Shown: positions 45,901-51,402, counted from the stretch's first letter. The stretch is 64,000 nucleotides of DNA from Litsea cubeba (GCA_012931725.1 CM022947.1:23921697-23985696), one strand, 5' to 3'. Program-made: numbers and translations. The notes: generated by a model not told the origin, from the sequence alone.

Positions 45901-48257
45901 CTCTAAATACTCTAGGAAACAAAAGGTGTAAAGGACCCACTCCCACCCATTCATCAAACCAAAAACGGATACTCTCCCCCTCCCCCACTAAGAAGCCCAA
46001 ACCTTTGACAAAGATTTTCCCCCTTGACTTTAGACTCCCCAAAACTAGAAATTACATCCCAAAAACCTAACAACCTATACCTAGGTACTCTTTTTGGAAC
46101 CCACCCTCAGACATCCTCCCCATACTTTGACACTATTATTCTCCTCCACGAAGCCATTTTTTGCTCCCCCATCCCTCCACCACCATTTAGCTAGTAAAAA
46201 CCGATTTTAACTCCAAATTCCCCGAACCCGAACTCCCCACTACTTTCAACTTTATCACGTCACACGACTTCACCAAGTGCATCTTCCTTCTTACACAATT
46301 GCCATCCCATAGAAAATTTCTCCGAATCCAATCCAACTTCTTAAATCACTGCCATAGGCATCCTATAAAGAGACAAGTAATAAACCGGTAAGTTAGATAA
46401 AGAGGATTTGATAAGAGTGATTCTCTCTTGTAAGGATAGATATTTCCTCTTCCAAGATGATAACTTCTTTTCAAACTTTTCTACCACTGGATCCCACATT
46501 GAAACCAGCCGAGGATTCGCCCCAATAGGCAAGCCGAGATATCGACAAAACTATTTGAAAATATCTCAAAATTCGTTTCAGCGTCACAATCTCATCCCAA
46601 TGTGTAGAAGTGAATAAGATCCCTGCAAGCTTCAACTCCTGTAATCAATCCCAAGTCTTTCGCCTTCTTTATAAGAGCTCCCAAGGCTTCTGCCGCTATT
46701 GTGAATAAGAAAGGAGATAGAGGATCCCCCTGTCTCAGAAGTGTTGAAGCCTAAAAGAGCCTTGATGGCGAATCATTCACCAAAACTGAGAAAGATGTAG
46801 ATGAAATGCACTCTTTAATGAGTTTAATCCATACTCCACCTATCACAAAGCCAAATCTACCCAACATGTAATCTACAAAATTCCAATCCACATGATCAAT
46901 AGCCTTTTCCAAATTGATCTTGAAAATAACTCCCTCCTTTTTATCTCTCTTCCTTGAATATATCTGTTCGCTAGCAATTTAAACTCCATACAGGATTTGC
47001 CTGTTATGAGCAAAGGCTCCTTGGTAACGACTTAATAAGAGGTAATACTTATCTAGACCTGTCCTTGATAAGGACTTATAATAAGAGGTAATACTTATCT
47101 AGGCCTGTTGGCCAGAATTTTCTACAACAGTTTGTAAATGCACCCCACCACACTAATGGGGCAGTCCATTGAAAATAGCACTAGCAATTCTTCTCATGAG
47201 GAAACCTTGTAACATTAAAAAACCCTCCAATACTCCAAGGCGCGGGCCATTGAGATAACATACTTAATATCGATGCCCAAAAACCATCCCTCATAGAGTC
47301 ATCAAAATAGCAGTTGTGGCGGGCATAGTGGTTGAGTGGCTAAAACGTTGTGTCGTGGCCGATACATAACAGTGTAGCAGTGAATTTCTTAAGTAGTCAA
47401 AAGAATTCAAATCTTTTGTAGTAGCCAATCTTGTGTTTTTTAGTGATTTGGAACCATATAAGGGTGGAGACAACTTTAGGAAAGGTTATTGAGGATAAAA
47501 AATAGGAAACATAGTGTTTTAAATTAAAATTGCTTGACGTTATTGGGTTTTAGACCATAGTGCTGCTAATTTCATAATAGCGTAGCGGCCTCAACTGCTA
47601 TGGCTGATAATGCGGCCGCTACGTTATTTTGAACCCTGGTTTGAACAGGTTAGATGGATCATATGCGCCCCATATGGGCCCAAAAAGGGAGTCCTCATGA
47701 CGGTTCTATGCAAGACATCCGCACCTGAGCAAACTCGATGTGTGTGCGCGCGCACGCTCAATGGATAGAAATTTTGGCTGCACAAGTGTGGGTGAGCCAT
47801 GGAGGTACATTGTTGGTCTCCACATTCCCCCTTTTGGTAGATGAGGACTCAAACATCAATCTGATCTGGGCGATATTTACCGATGGATAAGTCGTGCAAG
47901 GAGACATTTTGACTTCCTATGTGTGTATCTAAGGGCCTTCCATCTAGGGCTCACCCTCTACCCTTAACCCCAAAACCCACCTCCAACTCGGGCAACATGA
48001 GTTAACACTCTCGCCCATAGCGTCCAAGTGGACACCCACTCCCACACACCCACATATTATTTTGTATATTCACACAATTCTTTCACTTTCCTTTTCTCTC
48101 AACTTCTTGAAAATGCTATATTGAGTAGTAGTCCTGGTTGACGATTTAATACAATGGTCAAAATTTTGTTTTGACTCACTTATTGGCTGTCATGTTGGAT
48201 GATAGATGCTGAGATAATTGAAGGGCCATCGAGAATAACACTTAATTGTCCGATAAG
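12658..48257 (+). CDS. PIAL: PIAL1/PIAL2-like E4 SUMO-protein ligase, 5' part, 12 exons
   Basis: Twelve coding exons join in phase to 303 codons: 12658-12797, 13631-13703, 22144-22209, 25484-25549, 40119-40201, 40600-40651, 41374-41448, 43722-43789, 43890-43938, 44045-44129, 44226-44327, 48206-48257. PIAL proteins are SIZ/PIAS-type ligases that extend SUMO chains in the nucleus, and in Arabidopsis they also act in transcriptional silencing. Landmarks: N-terminal helical region (GIDYAVTHNEVP, about 48-58; SAIMLLMISVK, 83-93; NGWFHDSDAKELLTMANE, 98-115), a PINIT-like region (about 143-285; FYPRMKMGQIIVSFEAK and LKYGTNLIQVIGKFNG), and the SP-RING start EIIEGPSRITLNCPI (289-303). The remaining zinc ligands and C-terminus lie downstream of the window. 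All introns are GT-AG and no frameshift or stop is seen. Identification rests on recognised family motifs without a database search. Which paralogue it is cannot be decided. Confidence 0.82.
12798..13630 (+). other. PIAL intron 1 (833 bp)
   Basis: The intron starts GTATCC and ends TACAG. It contains TTTC/T-rich tracts near 12970-13003 and a GAA microsatellite. The long Glu-rich frame across this region is the microsatellite translated. Confidence 0.7.
13075..13134 (+). repeat. (GAA)n microsatellite in intron 1
   Basis: About 20 GAA triplets with three point interruptions (GGA, GTA and GGA-like units) lie on the coding strand of the first intron. GAA/TTC tracts are purine-pyrimidine sequences that can adopt triplex structures and vary in length. 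Confidence 0.95.
13631..13703 (+). CDS. PIAL: PIAL exon 2
   Basis: This exon completes codon 47 and encodes through residue 71: GIDYAVTHNEVPSKVHDLPS then VIKQ. The pattern (G)IDYA..NNEVP..LP.LLKQ is the strongest N-terminal signature of the PIAL family. The acceptor is TACAG and the donor GTAATA. Confidence 0.85.
13704..14750 (+). other. Start of PIAL intron 2, unassigned
   Basis: The region is AT-rich intron sequence. I see no coding similarity, transposon terminus or structured repeat. Confidence 0.5.
14755..15950 (+). mobile_element. Ty1/copia LTR and leader remnant
   Basis: A probable LTR ends ...GGTTAGTTTACA at 15086 and is followed directly by TGGTATCAAAGC (15087-15098), an initiator tRNA-Met primer-binding site with one mismatch. 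Leader-like sequence rich in TCT and CTG words continues to about 15950 without a gag frame. The LTR start near 14755 is a guess, and no second LTR was found. This looks like a truncated element in intron 2. Confidence 0.5.
15087..15098 (+). promoter_or_regulatory. Primer-binding site, initiator tRNA-Met type
   Basis: TGGTATCAAAGC differs at one position from the standard plant copia primer-binding site and directly abuts an LTR-like CA end at 15086. Confidence 0.65.
16456..16960 (-). mobile_element. Small LTR-type element with repeated ends (TRIM/LARD-like)
   Basis: Sequence at about 16456-16575 recurs with divergence at 16840-16960. Shared words include GGTTAGGATTTG/GTTAGGATTTG, CAGCACAATGAT and AAACTCTCCAA followed by GATAAAATCCCAC. 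Between them, at 16823-16835, GCTCTGATACGAA is the complement of a primer-binding-site-like TTCGTATCAGAGC. This fits a short, minus-oriented, non-coding LTR element. Ends and target duplication are not resolved. Confidence 0.45.
17206..17500. repeat. Purine-rich G/GA tract
   Basis: About 300 bp are strongly purine-biased on the plus strand (GGGAGAGA, AGAGAGAGAGAAGG). The tract resembles GA-rich regions seen within the LTRs in this window. No coding meaning is apparent. Confidence 0.6.
18051..18328. mobile_element. Tourist-like MITE (PIF/Harbinger type), 278 bp
   Basis: The ends are GGACGTGTTTGG and CCAAACACGCCC, inverted repeats with one mismatch, and each is flanked by TAA (18048-18050 and 18329-18331). 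A three-base TAA/TTA target duplication with GG(N)CGTGTTTGG termini is characteristic of Tourist-like elements. The body is AT-rich and non-coding. It lies in PIAL intron 2, about 120 bp before the solo LTR. Confidence 0.8.
18691..19377. repeat. 348-bp tandem duplication inside the solo LTR
   Basis: Units begin near 18691 and 19039 and share AGCTAATCTCAAA, AAGCATAAAGTGTGTAC, CCGCATC.GGGACATCCGGGC and AGATCAACGGAGAAACA. Scattered substitutions show that the copies have aged separately. Confidence 0.9.
20587..20735. repeat. Cluster of CTCGAG palindromic motifs in the LTR
   Basis: Four GCTCGAG words occur within 150 bp, in contexts such as GCTCGAGTGAG. One is embedded in a perfect 16-base palindrome (GTTCGCTCGAGCGAAC, 20666-20681). 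The cluster lies inside the solo LTR and may be a protein-binding or structural element of the retrotransposon. That role is inference only. Confidence 0.75.
21321..21671. repeat. 179-bp tandem duplication inside the solo LTR
   Basis: Two units (21321-21499 and 21500-about 21671) share TTTTGATGGTAGAAACCCTA, GGAATTCTTAT and GTTTGATTTGGTTATATA. The copies differ mainly by an indel in a GA run. Confidence 0.9.
21471..21478 (-). promoter_or_regulatory. Putative LTR TATA box (minus strand)
   Basis: TTATATAA on the minus strand (GCTTATATAACC) lies about 490 bp from the LTR start, a plausible place for the retrotransposon promoter. A related TATATAACC occurs in the second unit of the tandem duplication. 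Confidence 0.4.
22144..22209 (+). CDS. PIAL: PIAL exon 3
   Basis: Residues 72-93 read VYQYKTDTSLESAIMLLMIS then VK, in phase 0 at both ends. The acceptor is TTGTAG and the donor GTAATT. The helix AIMLLMISVK is a conserved part of the PIAL N-terminal region. Confidence 0.85.
22210..24120 (+). other. PIAL intron 3, first part
   Basis: The stretch is AT-rich with homopolymer runs (poly-A near 23317 and 23961, poly-T near 23512). Apart from the 55-bp duplication listed separately I see no identifiable element. Confidence 0.5.
22379..22488. repeat. 55-bp tandem duplication
   Basis: Units 22379-22433 and 22434-22488 both read CTAGAACCTA..ACCTCAAGG, then TGTAATAGTGAGCACCTTCC. A related sequence (ACCTCTAAGTTGCAATAATG), itself duplicated, occurs in intron 7 near 41710-41780, so this is a dispersed repeat family. 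Confidence 0.9.
24121..24478 (+). mobile_element. LTR remnant with primer-binding site
   Basis: A 346-bp segment starts TGTGTCAGGC and ends TTTCAGCA at 24466. It is followed by CAGTATCAGAGC (24467-24478), an initiator tRNA-Met primer-binding site differing in its first two bases. A TTTAAATAG box lies about 75 bp before the end. No coding domain follows, so this is a truncated LTR element in intron 3. Confidence 0.55.
24588..25053. mobile_element. hAT-type MITE, 466 bp
   Basis: Perfect 20-base inverted repeats (ATAGTTGAGAAATTCGTTTC at 24590-24609 and its complement at 25034-25053) are flanked by the 8-bp direct repeat AGACCAAA (24580-24587 and 25054-25061). The body is non-coding and carries repeated TTTCGGTCCAT/CCGTCCATTTC words near the left arm. 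An 8-bp duplication indicates hAT-type transposition. Confidence 0.8.
25484..25549 (+). CDS. PIAL: PIAL exon 4
   Basis: Residues 94-115 read NACTNGWFHDSDAKELLTMA then NE, in phase 0. The acceptor is TTGGTAG and the donor GTTAGG. It continues directly from exon 3 (MISVK-NAC..GWF), as in PIAL proteins. Confidence 0.85.
25571..25654 (+). repeat. Compound (CT)n-(CA)n microsatellite
   Basis: About 50 bp of CT/TC repeat followed by about 33 bp of CA repeat begin 21 bp after the exon 4 donor. The Ser/Leu and Thr/His frames here are microsatellite translations. Confidence 0.97.
25655..28299 (+). other. PIAL intron 4, first part, unassigned
   Basis: There is no gene. The region has AT-rich sequence, a partial similarity between about 25815 and 25940 (TGTGTGCAAAATTTAG twice), a GGGCC-rich patch at 27715-27870 that resembles the end of a decayed hAT-type MITE, and an (ATT)n run at 27871-27901. 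Confidence 0.45.
27871..27901 (+). repeat. (ATT)n microsatellite
   Basis: Ten ATT triplets follow the GGGCC-rich patch in intron 4. Confidence 0.95.
28311..29163. mobile_element. Probable hAT-like MITE with reiterated ACGATTCG termini
   Basis: The right end reads ...GATTTTGAAAACTATG, matching the CAT(A/G)GTTTTCAAAATC type of terminus seen on the hAT element of this window. It is preceded by reiterated ATTCG/CGATTC words. The left end near 28311 (GTGGTCATTAGAATTGTACG, then ATTCG) also carries repeated ACGATTC words up to 28490. The exact ends are uncertain and no clean target duplication was found. Confidence 0.5.
29953..30110. repeat. GGCC-rich repeat patch
   Basis: A short GC-rich stretch has repeated GGCAGTGCAGGCC and GGCCTGGCC words in AT-rich DNA. 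Similar patches occur at 27715-27870 and 39240-39350. They may be decayed MITE termini, but boundaries cannot be set. Confidence 0.4.
30226..30568. mobile_element. hAT-type MITE, CTATGATG family, 343 bp
   Basis: The termini are CTATGATG... and ...TATCATAG, flanked by the perfect 8-bp duplication GTGGGAGG (30218-30225 and 30569-30576). Subterminal DNA contains GGATAC/GATACGG words in both orientations. The same terminus and words occur in the 142-bp element at 60141-60282, so the two are one family. The interior is AT-rich and non-coding. Confidence 0.82.
30901..31773. repeat. 436-bp tandem duplication
   Basis: Units begin at 30901 (GTTGTAGCCCGAGTCTCAG) and 31337 (GTTGCAGCCCAAGTCTCAG) and stay alignable to the end, with roughly one substitution per 15-20 bases. 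No coding or terminal features are visible. Confidence 0.92.
31811..32174. repeat. 136-bp tandem repeat, about 2.7 copies
   Basis: Copies start at 31811, 31947 and 32083, each with GCTGTGTGG.TCTATTACAA, then GTAACTGGCAAGCTTGTGG. The third is cut off at about 32174. The copies are much more alike than the neighbouring 436-bp duplication, so this amplification is younger. Confidence 0.95.
32287..32590 (-). repeat. Copia 3' LTR
   Basis: This LTR runs TG...CA as read on the minus strand (TGTAGAAGATAATG...CTCTAATTACA). It includes a TATAAATA promoter word (plus-strand positions 32357-32364), and the adjacent polypurine tract lies just to its right. Confidence 0.95.
33577..33581. repeat. TRIM target-site duplication, left copy
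   Basis: CGGTG precedes the left TRIM LTR, and the identical CGGTG (33895-33899) follows the right LTR. Confidence 0.9.
33582..33894 (+). mobile_element. TRIM/SMART miniature LTR retrotransposon, 313 bp
   Basis: Two identical 70-bp LTRs (33582-33651 and 33825-33894, TGTTAAGTAG...CTCTGACA) surround a 173-bp internal part. That part starts with a perfect initiator tRNA-Met primer-binding site (TGGTATCAGAGC, 33652-33663) and ends in a polypurine tract (GAGGGGGGG). A CGGTG duplication flanks it. It encodes nothing and must rely on enzymes from another element. Its first 150 internal bases closely match the leader of the surrounding copia element (37845-37989, complement), naming that family as the likely helper. 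It sits antisense inside the copia reverse transcriptase. Confidence 0.93.
35966..37096 (-). pseudogene. Copia gag with two zinc knuckles and protease start
   Basis: The frame starts MEKYDVIPVKFNGNNYMAWS, typical of plant copia gag. It has the UBN2-type gag domain (YLDGSITKP..., residues about 30-215), and two CCHC knuckles, CYECKSFGHLAKNC and CRYCKRSGHLIDDC. It then enters protease with WFLDSGASNH at the end. It stops at 35966 in a different frame from the integrase part, so protease is broken by a frameshift. Gag itself is uninterrupted and could still assemble particles if expressed. Confidence 0.9.
37097..37977 (-). other. Copia 5' leader
   Basis: The stretch between primer-binding site and gag is untranslated. 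Its first 140 bases (37845-37985) match the TRIM internal region. The rest is leader sequence without recognisable function. Confidence 0.75.
37978..37989 (-). promoter_or_regulatory. Copia primer-binding site
   Basis: Read on the minus strand this is TGGTATCAGAGC, a perfect complement to the 3' end of initiator tRNA-Met, directly adjacent to the 5' LTR. About 20 bases downstream AGTTCGAAACC resembles a tRNA B box, as in the TRIM. Confidence 0.93.
37990..38293 (-). repeat. Copia 5' LTR
   Basis: The sequence matches the 3' LTR except for one base (GGGCTGGGCC versus AGGCTGGGCC context). The minus-strand TATAAATA promoter word is at plus-strand positions 38060-38067. Confidence 0.95.
38299..38929 (+). 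other. PIAL intron 4, unassigned
   Basis: Ordinary AT-rich intron sequence. The words TATTTC.ATATGGAGTG appear here near 38815 and twice more after the next element (39795 and 39885), hinting at local duplication. Confidence 0.45.
38930..39789. mobile_element. Possible Tourist-like element, about 860 bp
   Basis: The ends GGTTGTGTTTGG and CCAAACAAGGCC are inverted repeats with two mismatches and of Tourist type. The flanking triplets are ATA and TTA rather than identical. Inside is a GGGCC-rich patch (39240-39350), perhaps a second nested MITE. No transposase is encoded. Confidence 0.45.
40119..40201 (+). CDS. PIAL: PIAL exon 5
   Basis: Residues 116-142 plus two bases read ISRSFCGATITAVDPSNALQ, then IISKIIS. 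It joins exon 4 as MANE-ISRSFC, matching the conserved NEI..SFC. The acceptor is TATAAG and the donor GTATGA. It comes after the 14.6-kb intron 4. Confidence 0.82.
40600..40651 (+). CDS. PIAL: PIAL exon 6
   Basis: The exon completes an Arg codon and reads FYPRMKMGQIIVSFEAK (to residue 160), one of the most conserved PIAL segments and the start of the PINIT-like region. The acceptor is TTCCAG and the donor GTTTGT. Confidence 0.9.
40652..41373 (+). other. PIAL intron 6 (722 bp)
   Basis: There is no identifiable transposon. One AT-rich stretch near 40755-40800 could be the edge of an old LINE. The open frames here carry no recognised domain. Confidence 0.6.
41374..41448 (+). CDS. PIAL: PIAL exon 7
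   Basis: Residues 161-185 read PGYQVLPCDFFIQKSMPVPT, then ARERI, in phase 0. The acceptor is TTCGCAG and the donor GTAAGT, a perfect consensus. It continues EAK-PGY as in PIAL proteins. Confidence 0.85.
41835..42141 (-). mobile_element. Second TRIM element, 307 bp, minus orientation
   Basis: Two 107-bp terminal repeats (41835-41941 and 42035-42141) differ at five positions. On the minus strand they start TGTTGGGAAAGTCTCACATC. The internal part has a polypurine tract (complement of CTCCCCCTC at 41942-41950) and a primer-binding site TGGTATTAGAAC (42023-42034, two changes from the tRNA-Met complement). It is a widespread plant TRIM type with no coding capacity. No target duplication is visible. 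The left flank also ends in ATACCA, as if a further internal region had been deleted. Confidence 0.85.
42618..43000. repeat. Three diverged copies of a 150-160-bp repeat
   Basis: Copies near 42618, 42778 and 42929 each contain ACCATTTG, then GATCTATGGGA.ACATAGATCT, a hairpin-forming word with GATCTATG/CATAGATC arms, followed by ACAAGTTAGAATGC. They fill the body of the MITE in intron 7. Confidence 0.85.
43082..43162. repeat. 30-bp tandem repeat
   Basis: The unit GGGCTGCTACAACAAAATAC plus TGCCTACTAT occurs twice and partly a third time next to the MITE right terminus. Confidence 0.9.
43722..43789 (+). CDS. PIAL: PIAL exon 8
   Basis: Residues 186-207 plus two bases read WLFVIQTDNMETSSCIITPP, then EV. 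The pattern (L)FVAQTDN.ETSSCI..P matches the PINIT-like region of PIAL proteins. The acceptor is CTGCAG and the donor GTATGA. Confidence 0.88.
43890..43938 (+). CDS. PIAL: PIAL exon 9
   Basis: The exon completes Asn and reads FLLNGRGVERRNTVSM (to residue 224), corresponding to the conserved VNFLLNGKGVERRTN motif. Intron 8, upstream, is only 100 bp. Confidence 0.9.
44045..44129 (+). CDS. PIAL: PIAL exon 10
   Basis: Residues 225-252 plus one base read DGGPQFPTDVSAVLKYGTNL, then IQVIGKFN. This is the best conserved block of the PINIT-like region (GPQ.PT.V...LKYGTNLLQ..G.FNG). Intron 9 is 106 bp. Confidence 0.9.
44226..44327 (+). CDS. PIAL: PIAL exon 11
   Basis: Residues to 286 plus one base read GNYVIVIAYASVVSSSSSEP, then LQDYVQLAAAELVS. 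It matches the family pattern GHY...A......P.LQDYVQ. The acceptor is TTGCAG and the donor GTAGGG. Intron 10 is 96 bp. Confidence 0.87.
44328..44610 (+). other. Start of PIAL intron 11
   Basis: Intron sequence with no recognisable gene. It contains two diverged halves (GCAAAGACCGCCTCTGTTCC versus GTAAAGATGGCTTTTGTTCT), suggesting a small old duplication. Confidence 0.5.
44611..47290 (-). mobile_element. 5'-truncated L1-type LINE with RNase H, antisense
   Basis: A poly-T run at 44611-44627 is the complement of the LINE poly-A tail, followed by the 3' UTR. On the minus strand come, from 3' to 5': an RNase H domain (45093-44743, ETNEAEVLAILEAL-like and NDSANA), a zinc-finger (zf-RVT) region around 45420-46040, the reverse transcriptase C-terminal part (SSWKRKYLSLQERITLIKSS near 46470) and a decayed core reverse transcriptase to about 47250. 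Frameshifts and stops are frequent. It lacks endonuclease and ORF1. It belongs to a different L1 lineage from the LINE at 54518. Confidence 0.8.
44743..45093 (-). pseudogene. LINE RNase H domain
   Basis: The 116-codon open segment contains LKTNEAEVLAILEALRI, IVENDSANAI and VNGMADCLAKQG. These correspond to the Glu, Asp and final Asp sites of the plant RVT_3 RNase H domain found at the C-terminus of some L1 elements. It is the best preserved part of this LINE. Confidence 0.8.
47300..47640. mobile_element. Probable hAT-like MITE remnant with GCGGCC termini
   Basis: The right end reads GCGGCCGCTACGTTATTTTG, then AACCCTG, the same terminus type as the element at 42325-43247. The left part contains CATCAAAATAGCAGTTGTGG, then CGGGC. 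Reiterated AGCGGCC/GCCGCT words occur near both ends. Target duplications were not found and the left end is approximate. Confidence 0.5.
47641..48205 (+). other. End of PIAL intron 11, unassigned
   Basis: Ordinary intron sequence with a short GTGTGTGCGCGCGCAC alternating purine-pyrimidine run near 47740. No gene or transposon is recognised. Confidence 0.5.
48206..48257 (+). CDS. PIAL: PIAL exon 12, start of SP-RING
   Basis: The exon completes Asp 287 and reads AEIIEGPSRITLNCPI plus two bases. The motif EIIEGPSRI.LNCPI begins the SP-RING (MIZ) zinc domain that binds the SUMO E2 enzyme. The first Cys of the domain is residue 301. The acceptor is GATAG and the donor GTATGT. The following exon should encode the remaining Cys and His ligands and is not in the window. 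Confidence 0.88.
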
Positions 48258-48460
48258 GTATGTTATGATATACACTAGTTTCTTTTCGTCATGTTTTATG
48301 TTCTCTACCACTGCAAATATTTAGAATCTGCTTTTCGATAAACAGAATGGAATAAAATAGGGAAATAGGGGTTTTGAGAATTCTGCTCATCGTATGTTGA
48401 TGACACACGACCCCTTCGTATATTAATTTACATAGGATATAGTTAGGGTATCCTTATCAT

Positions 48461-48615
48461 AAGAGGCGTAGCTCAGTTGGCCTAGGACCACTGTTTGCTC
48501 CCGGAGGTTGAGGGTTCGAAACTGCGCTACCACGCTTTGGCCACATCGGATTTACCCGGCTCTCTCTGGGCTCGTGGGGATTAGTCCGGCCTAAAGGGCG
48601 GGGACACCCTCCATT
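48461..48615 (+). mobile_element. tRNA-derived SINE (Au-like)
   Basis: The 5' part has an RNA polymerase III A box (TAGCTCAGTTGG, 48469-48480) and a B box (GGTTCGAAACT, 48513-48523). The 3' part, ending GGGATTAGTC then CGGCCTAAAGGGCGGGGACA, resembles the tail of plant Au SINEs. An (AT)n run follows. TATCCTTAT occurs on both sides (48450-48458 and 48658-48666) and may be the target duplication. It lies within the LTR of the old copia remnant. Confidence 0.75.
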
Positions 48616-48918
48616 TTAAAATATATATATATATATATAAGAGATTACATTAGTGATTATCCTTATAGATTACAATAGTACAAATTAAGGATTAGAATTA
48701 GATACAAATATTCTTTGATTATGGGTTGAGTCACAAATCCATTAGTCCATTAAGCCCAAGCTCCATTTGGTACAAGTTCATATATGTCTCTTCACCCTCC
48801 CTCTATCTTCAAGTAAAACATCGAAAGACTGCAAATTAGTTGAGTGAATTATTGAGTTGAATGTGATTTTATAAAGAAGTCAGCCAGGTGATTATTAGAA
48901 AAATTAGGGTGAAGGATG

Positions 48919-49396
48919 ATGGTGCGAAGGCAAACTGCTGGCGAACATAGAGATAATCAATCTCAATATGTTTAGTATGCTCGTGAAAAGGCAGAATGGT
49001 CAATATAATTGTATGGTTGTTGTCACAATAAAGCCGGTAGATTGTGAAATAGAGACGCTCATGTTAGGAAGAAGATGCTGAAGCCCAACGATTTCAGCTA
49101 TAGTGTGAGCAAGAGCGCAATATTCAGCTTCGGTGGAGGAGCAAGTTACAATAAATTGATGGTGCGAAGGCAAACTGCTGGCGAACATAGAGATAATCAA
49201 TCTCAATATGTTTAGTATGCTCGTGAAAAGGCAGAATGGTCAATATAATTGTATGGTTGTTGTCACAATAAAGCCGGTAGATTGTGAAATAGAGACGCTC
49301 ATGTTAGGAAGAAGATGCTGAAGCCCAACGATTTCAGCTATAGTGTGAGCAAGAGCGCAACATTCAGCTTCGGTGGAGGAGCAAGTTACAATAAAT
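48919..49396. repeat. 239-bp tandem duplication, nearly identical copies
   Basis: Units 48919-49157 and 49158-49396 differ at one base that I can see (CAATATTCAGC versus CAACATTCAGC). They cover the copia RNase H region, so the duplication happened after insertion and is young, or is homogenised. Confidence 0.95.
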
Positions 49397-49846
49397 TATT
49401 TCTTGATTTTCATGGAGATAAAGAGAGTGCTAAGAAGCGTACATTATTCTATAGTGGAATGATGATAATTAAAGTCTTGCACAAATTAGGTCTGAGTAGG
49501 CAGTGAGGGTGAGAGCTGTGGATCAGGAAAGGATCACACCCAGTGTCAATTAAGACAAAGGTAGTGAAGAATGTGCAATACGACTGCCTGCCCAATGAAT
49601 TGTGGTAGGAGCAATAACAAACTGACTGACGATATAATTACAAGTGCTATTTCTGGGTGAGTAATAGTGAGATAGACTAGGCTTCCAACAACTTGATGAT
49701 ATCAAGTCAGTTAAGGTAGAAGGGTTCCATCAATAATGCCTAATTTAGCATTAACTTCCAAAGGTGTAGTAACTGATTTATCCTCAGTGAGAGATTGTCT
49801 CAAATATATTTCTGCAGAGTAAAAAGAAGCCTTTTTCGTAAGTATG

Positions 49847-49974
49847 CACCTTCAATACCTAGGAAATAATGAAGAATGCCCAGGCCTTTCTTCTCAAATA
49901 TGAAGAACTGCACCTTCAATACCTAGGAAATAATGAAGAATGCCCAGGCCTTTCTTCTCAAATATGAAGAAACT
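49847..49974. repeat. 64-bp tandem duplication
   Basis: Two adjacent copies share GCACCTTCAATACCTAGGAA, then ATAATGAAGAATGCCCAGGC. They differ by one A in a run near the boundary. It lies in the reverse transcriptase part of the copia remnant. Confidence 0.95.
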
Positions 49975-50066
49975 GCTTCAGCCTTAGAATACAACAATGA
50001 TAATTTTCAATCATAACCATATCATCAACATATAGAAGCAATAACACACCCATGAGTGATTGAATT

Positions 50067-50482
50067 CAAGGTTGGAAAACTCGTGACTCAGACTCGATTT
50101 GTTCAGTGAAAAAAAAATTGACTTGGATAGAGTCAATGCGGAGACTTGATAGTCATGCTTTTTTTTTTAAATAATTTCAGAAATATTTAAAGATGAATCG
50201 ATCACTTATAAAATATAAAAATACATCTATTTACATGCCTTCATGATGATCGATTTGAATTAATAAATTTATATATGCAAGAAAATTAATACAATAATGA
50301 AAATAAAAGAAAAATATTGCATATTATATAATTTGTTAGTTTAACTATCGAATGTAAAAGATCAAATATAAGATTCAAATTACATTACAGTCATTAATTT
50401 TAAATTTTGACTCGGTCCTTCGTAAAAAAAAAAAAATGATTCGGGAGAGTCAAGAGTCAACTTGGAGAGTTTTCCAACCATG
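50067..50482. mobile_element. hAT-type MITE, 416 bp
   Basis: The termini are CAAGGTTGGAAAACTC and GAGTTTTCCAACCATG, inverted repeats with one mismatch, flanked by ATTGAATT (50059-50066) and ATTGATTT (50483-50490), seven of eight identical. Subterminal GACTCAGACTCG and AGTCAAGAGTCAA words are reiterated. It splits the copia reverse transcriptase frame, which continues on both sides. Confidence 0.8.
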
Positions 50483-50964
50483 ATTGATTTAGGCTAAATT
50501 CGAATCACTCTTTGTATAACCAATGTTACATATGGCTTCATTATATGTAGGAAACCAGGCTAGAGGGGCTTGTTAAAATCAATAAAGAGCCTAACAAAGA
50601 TAACAAACATGTTCATAGGGATGGTGCAAGCTAGGAGGTTCATGAAAATTTCTTCTGAGATAAAACCCATTTTAAGAAGACATTTTTAACATTCATTTGA
50701 AAGGGCCGCAATTTCATAATAGCAGATGCAGAGAATAGCACGAACTGTAGTCATCTTGGCAACTTGTGCAAAAGTGTTTTCATAGTCAATGTCATACTCC
50801 TTGGTATAACCCTTCGCAACTAACTGGACTCTATATCTATTATTAGAGCCATCGACCTTTGTTTTAATCTTATAGACCATTTGCTGCCTATGAGTGATTT
50901 TACAAGAGGTGAACGAGCAGATCCCAAGTGTGGGTCTTGTTGTGTTGCAATTTGCAAGCATTAA

Positions 50965-51075
50965 TTAAAAAAGCGGCCGGGCATAGCAGTCTTAAATTAA
51001 ATTTGGCGCCGCTCTCTTCCGTAGCGGTCGCTACAGACTGCTACGATCCACTACAGACCGCTATGGAGTGTGACT
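50965..51075. repeat. GCGGCC/GCTAC-rich patch, possible MITE remnant
   Basis: Reiterated AGCGGTCGCTACAGACTGCT and related words lie between two copia fragments. The motif resembles the subterminal DNA of the elements at 42325 and 47300. No second terminus or target duplication is clear. Confidence 0.4.
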
Positions 51076-51402
51076 GATAGCTACTTCCTAAATTTTTTTG
51101 AAATACATAGTAAAGCTTATTTCTTTCATTTTCACCAAACAACATTTTTATGCAACTCTTCTACCCTTCTATGCTTAAAGAACATCAAAACACATAGGAT
51201 CTCGCTGAATTGAAGTTGATGGAGAGAGTTCCTCTCGAGTGCTCTTCTCTAGGTAATGTCCCGGCGAAAACGGGGTAGGCCAAAGAGGACATAGTTGGAA
51301 GTAGTAAGGATAGATCTAAAGAAGCGCAACTTATCTGAGGACTTGTCCTCAAACTAGAGTGGAGAAACATAATCCATGTAGCTGACCGGGGTTTAAAATA
51401 AC

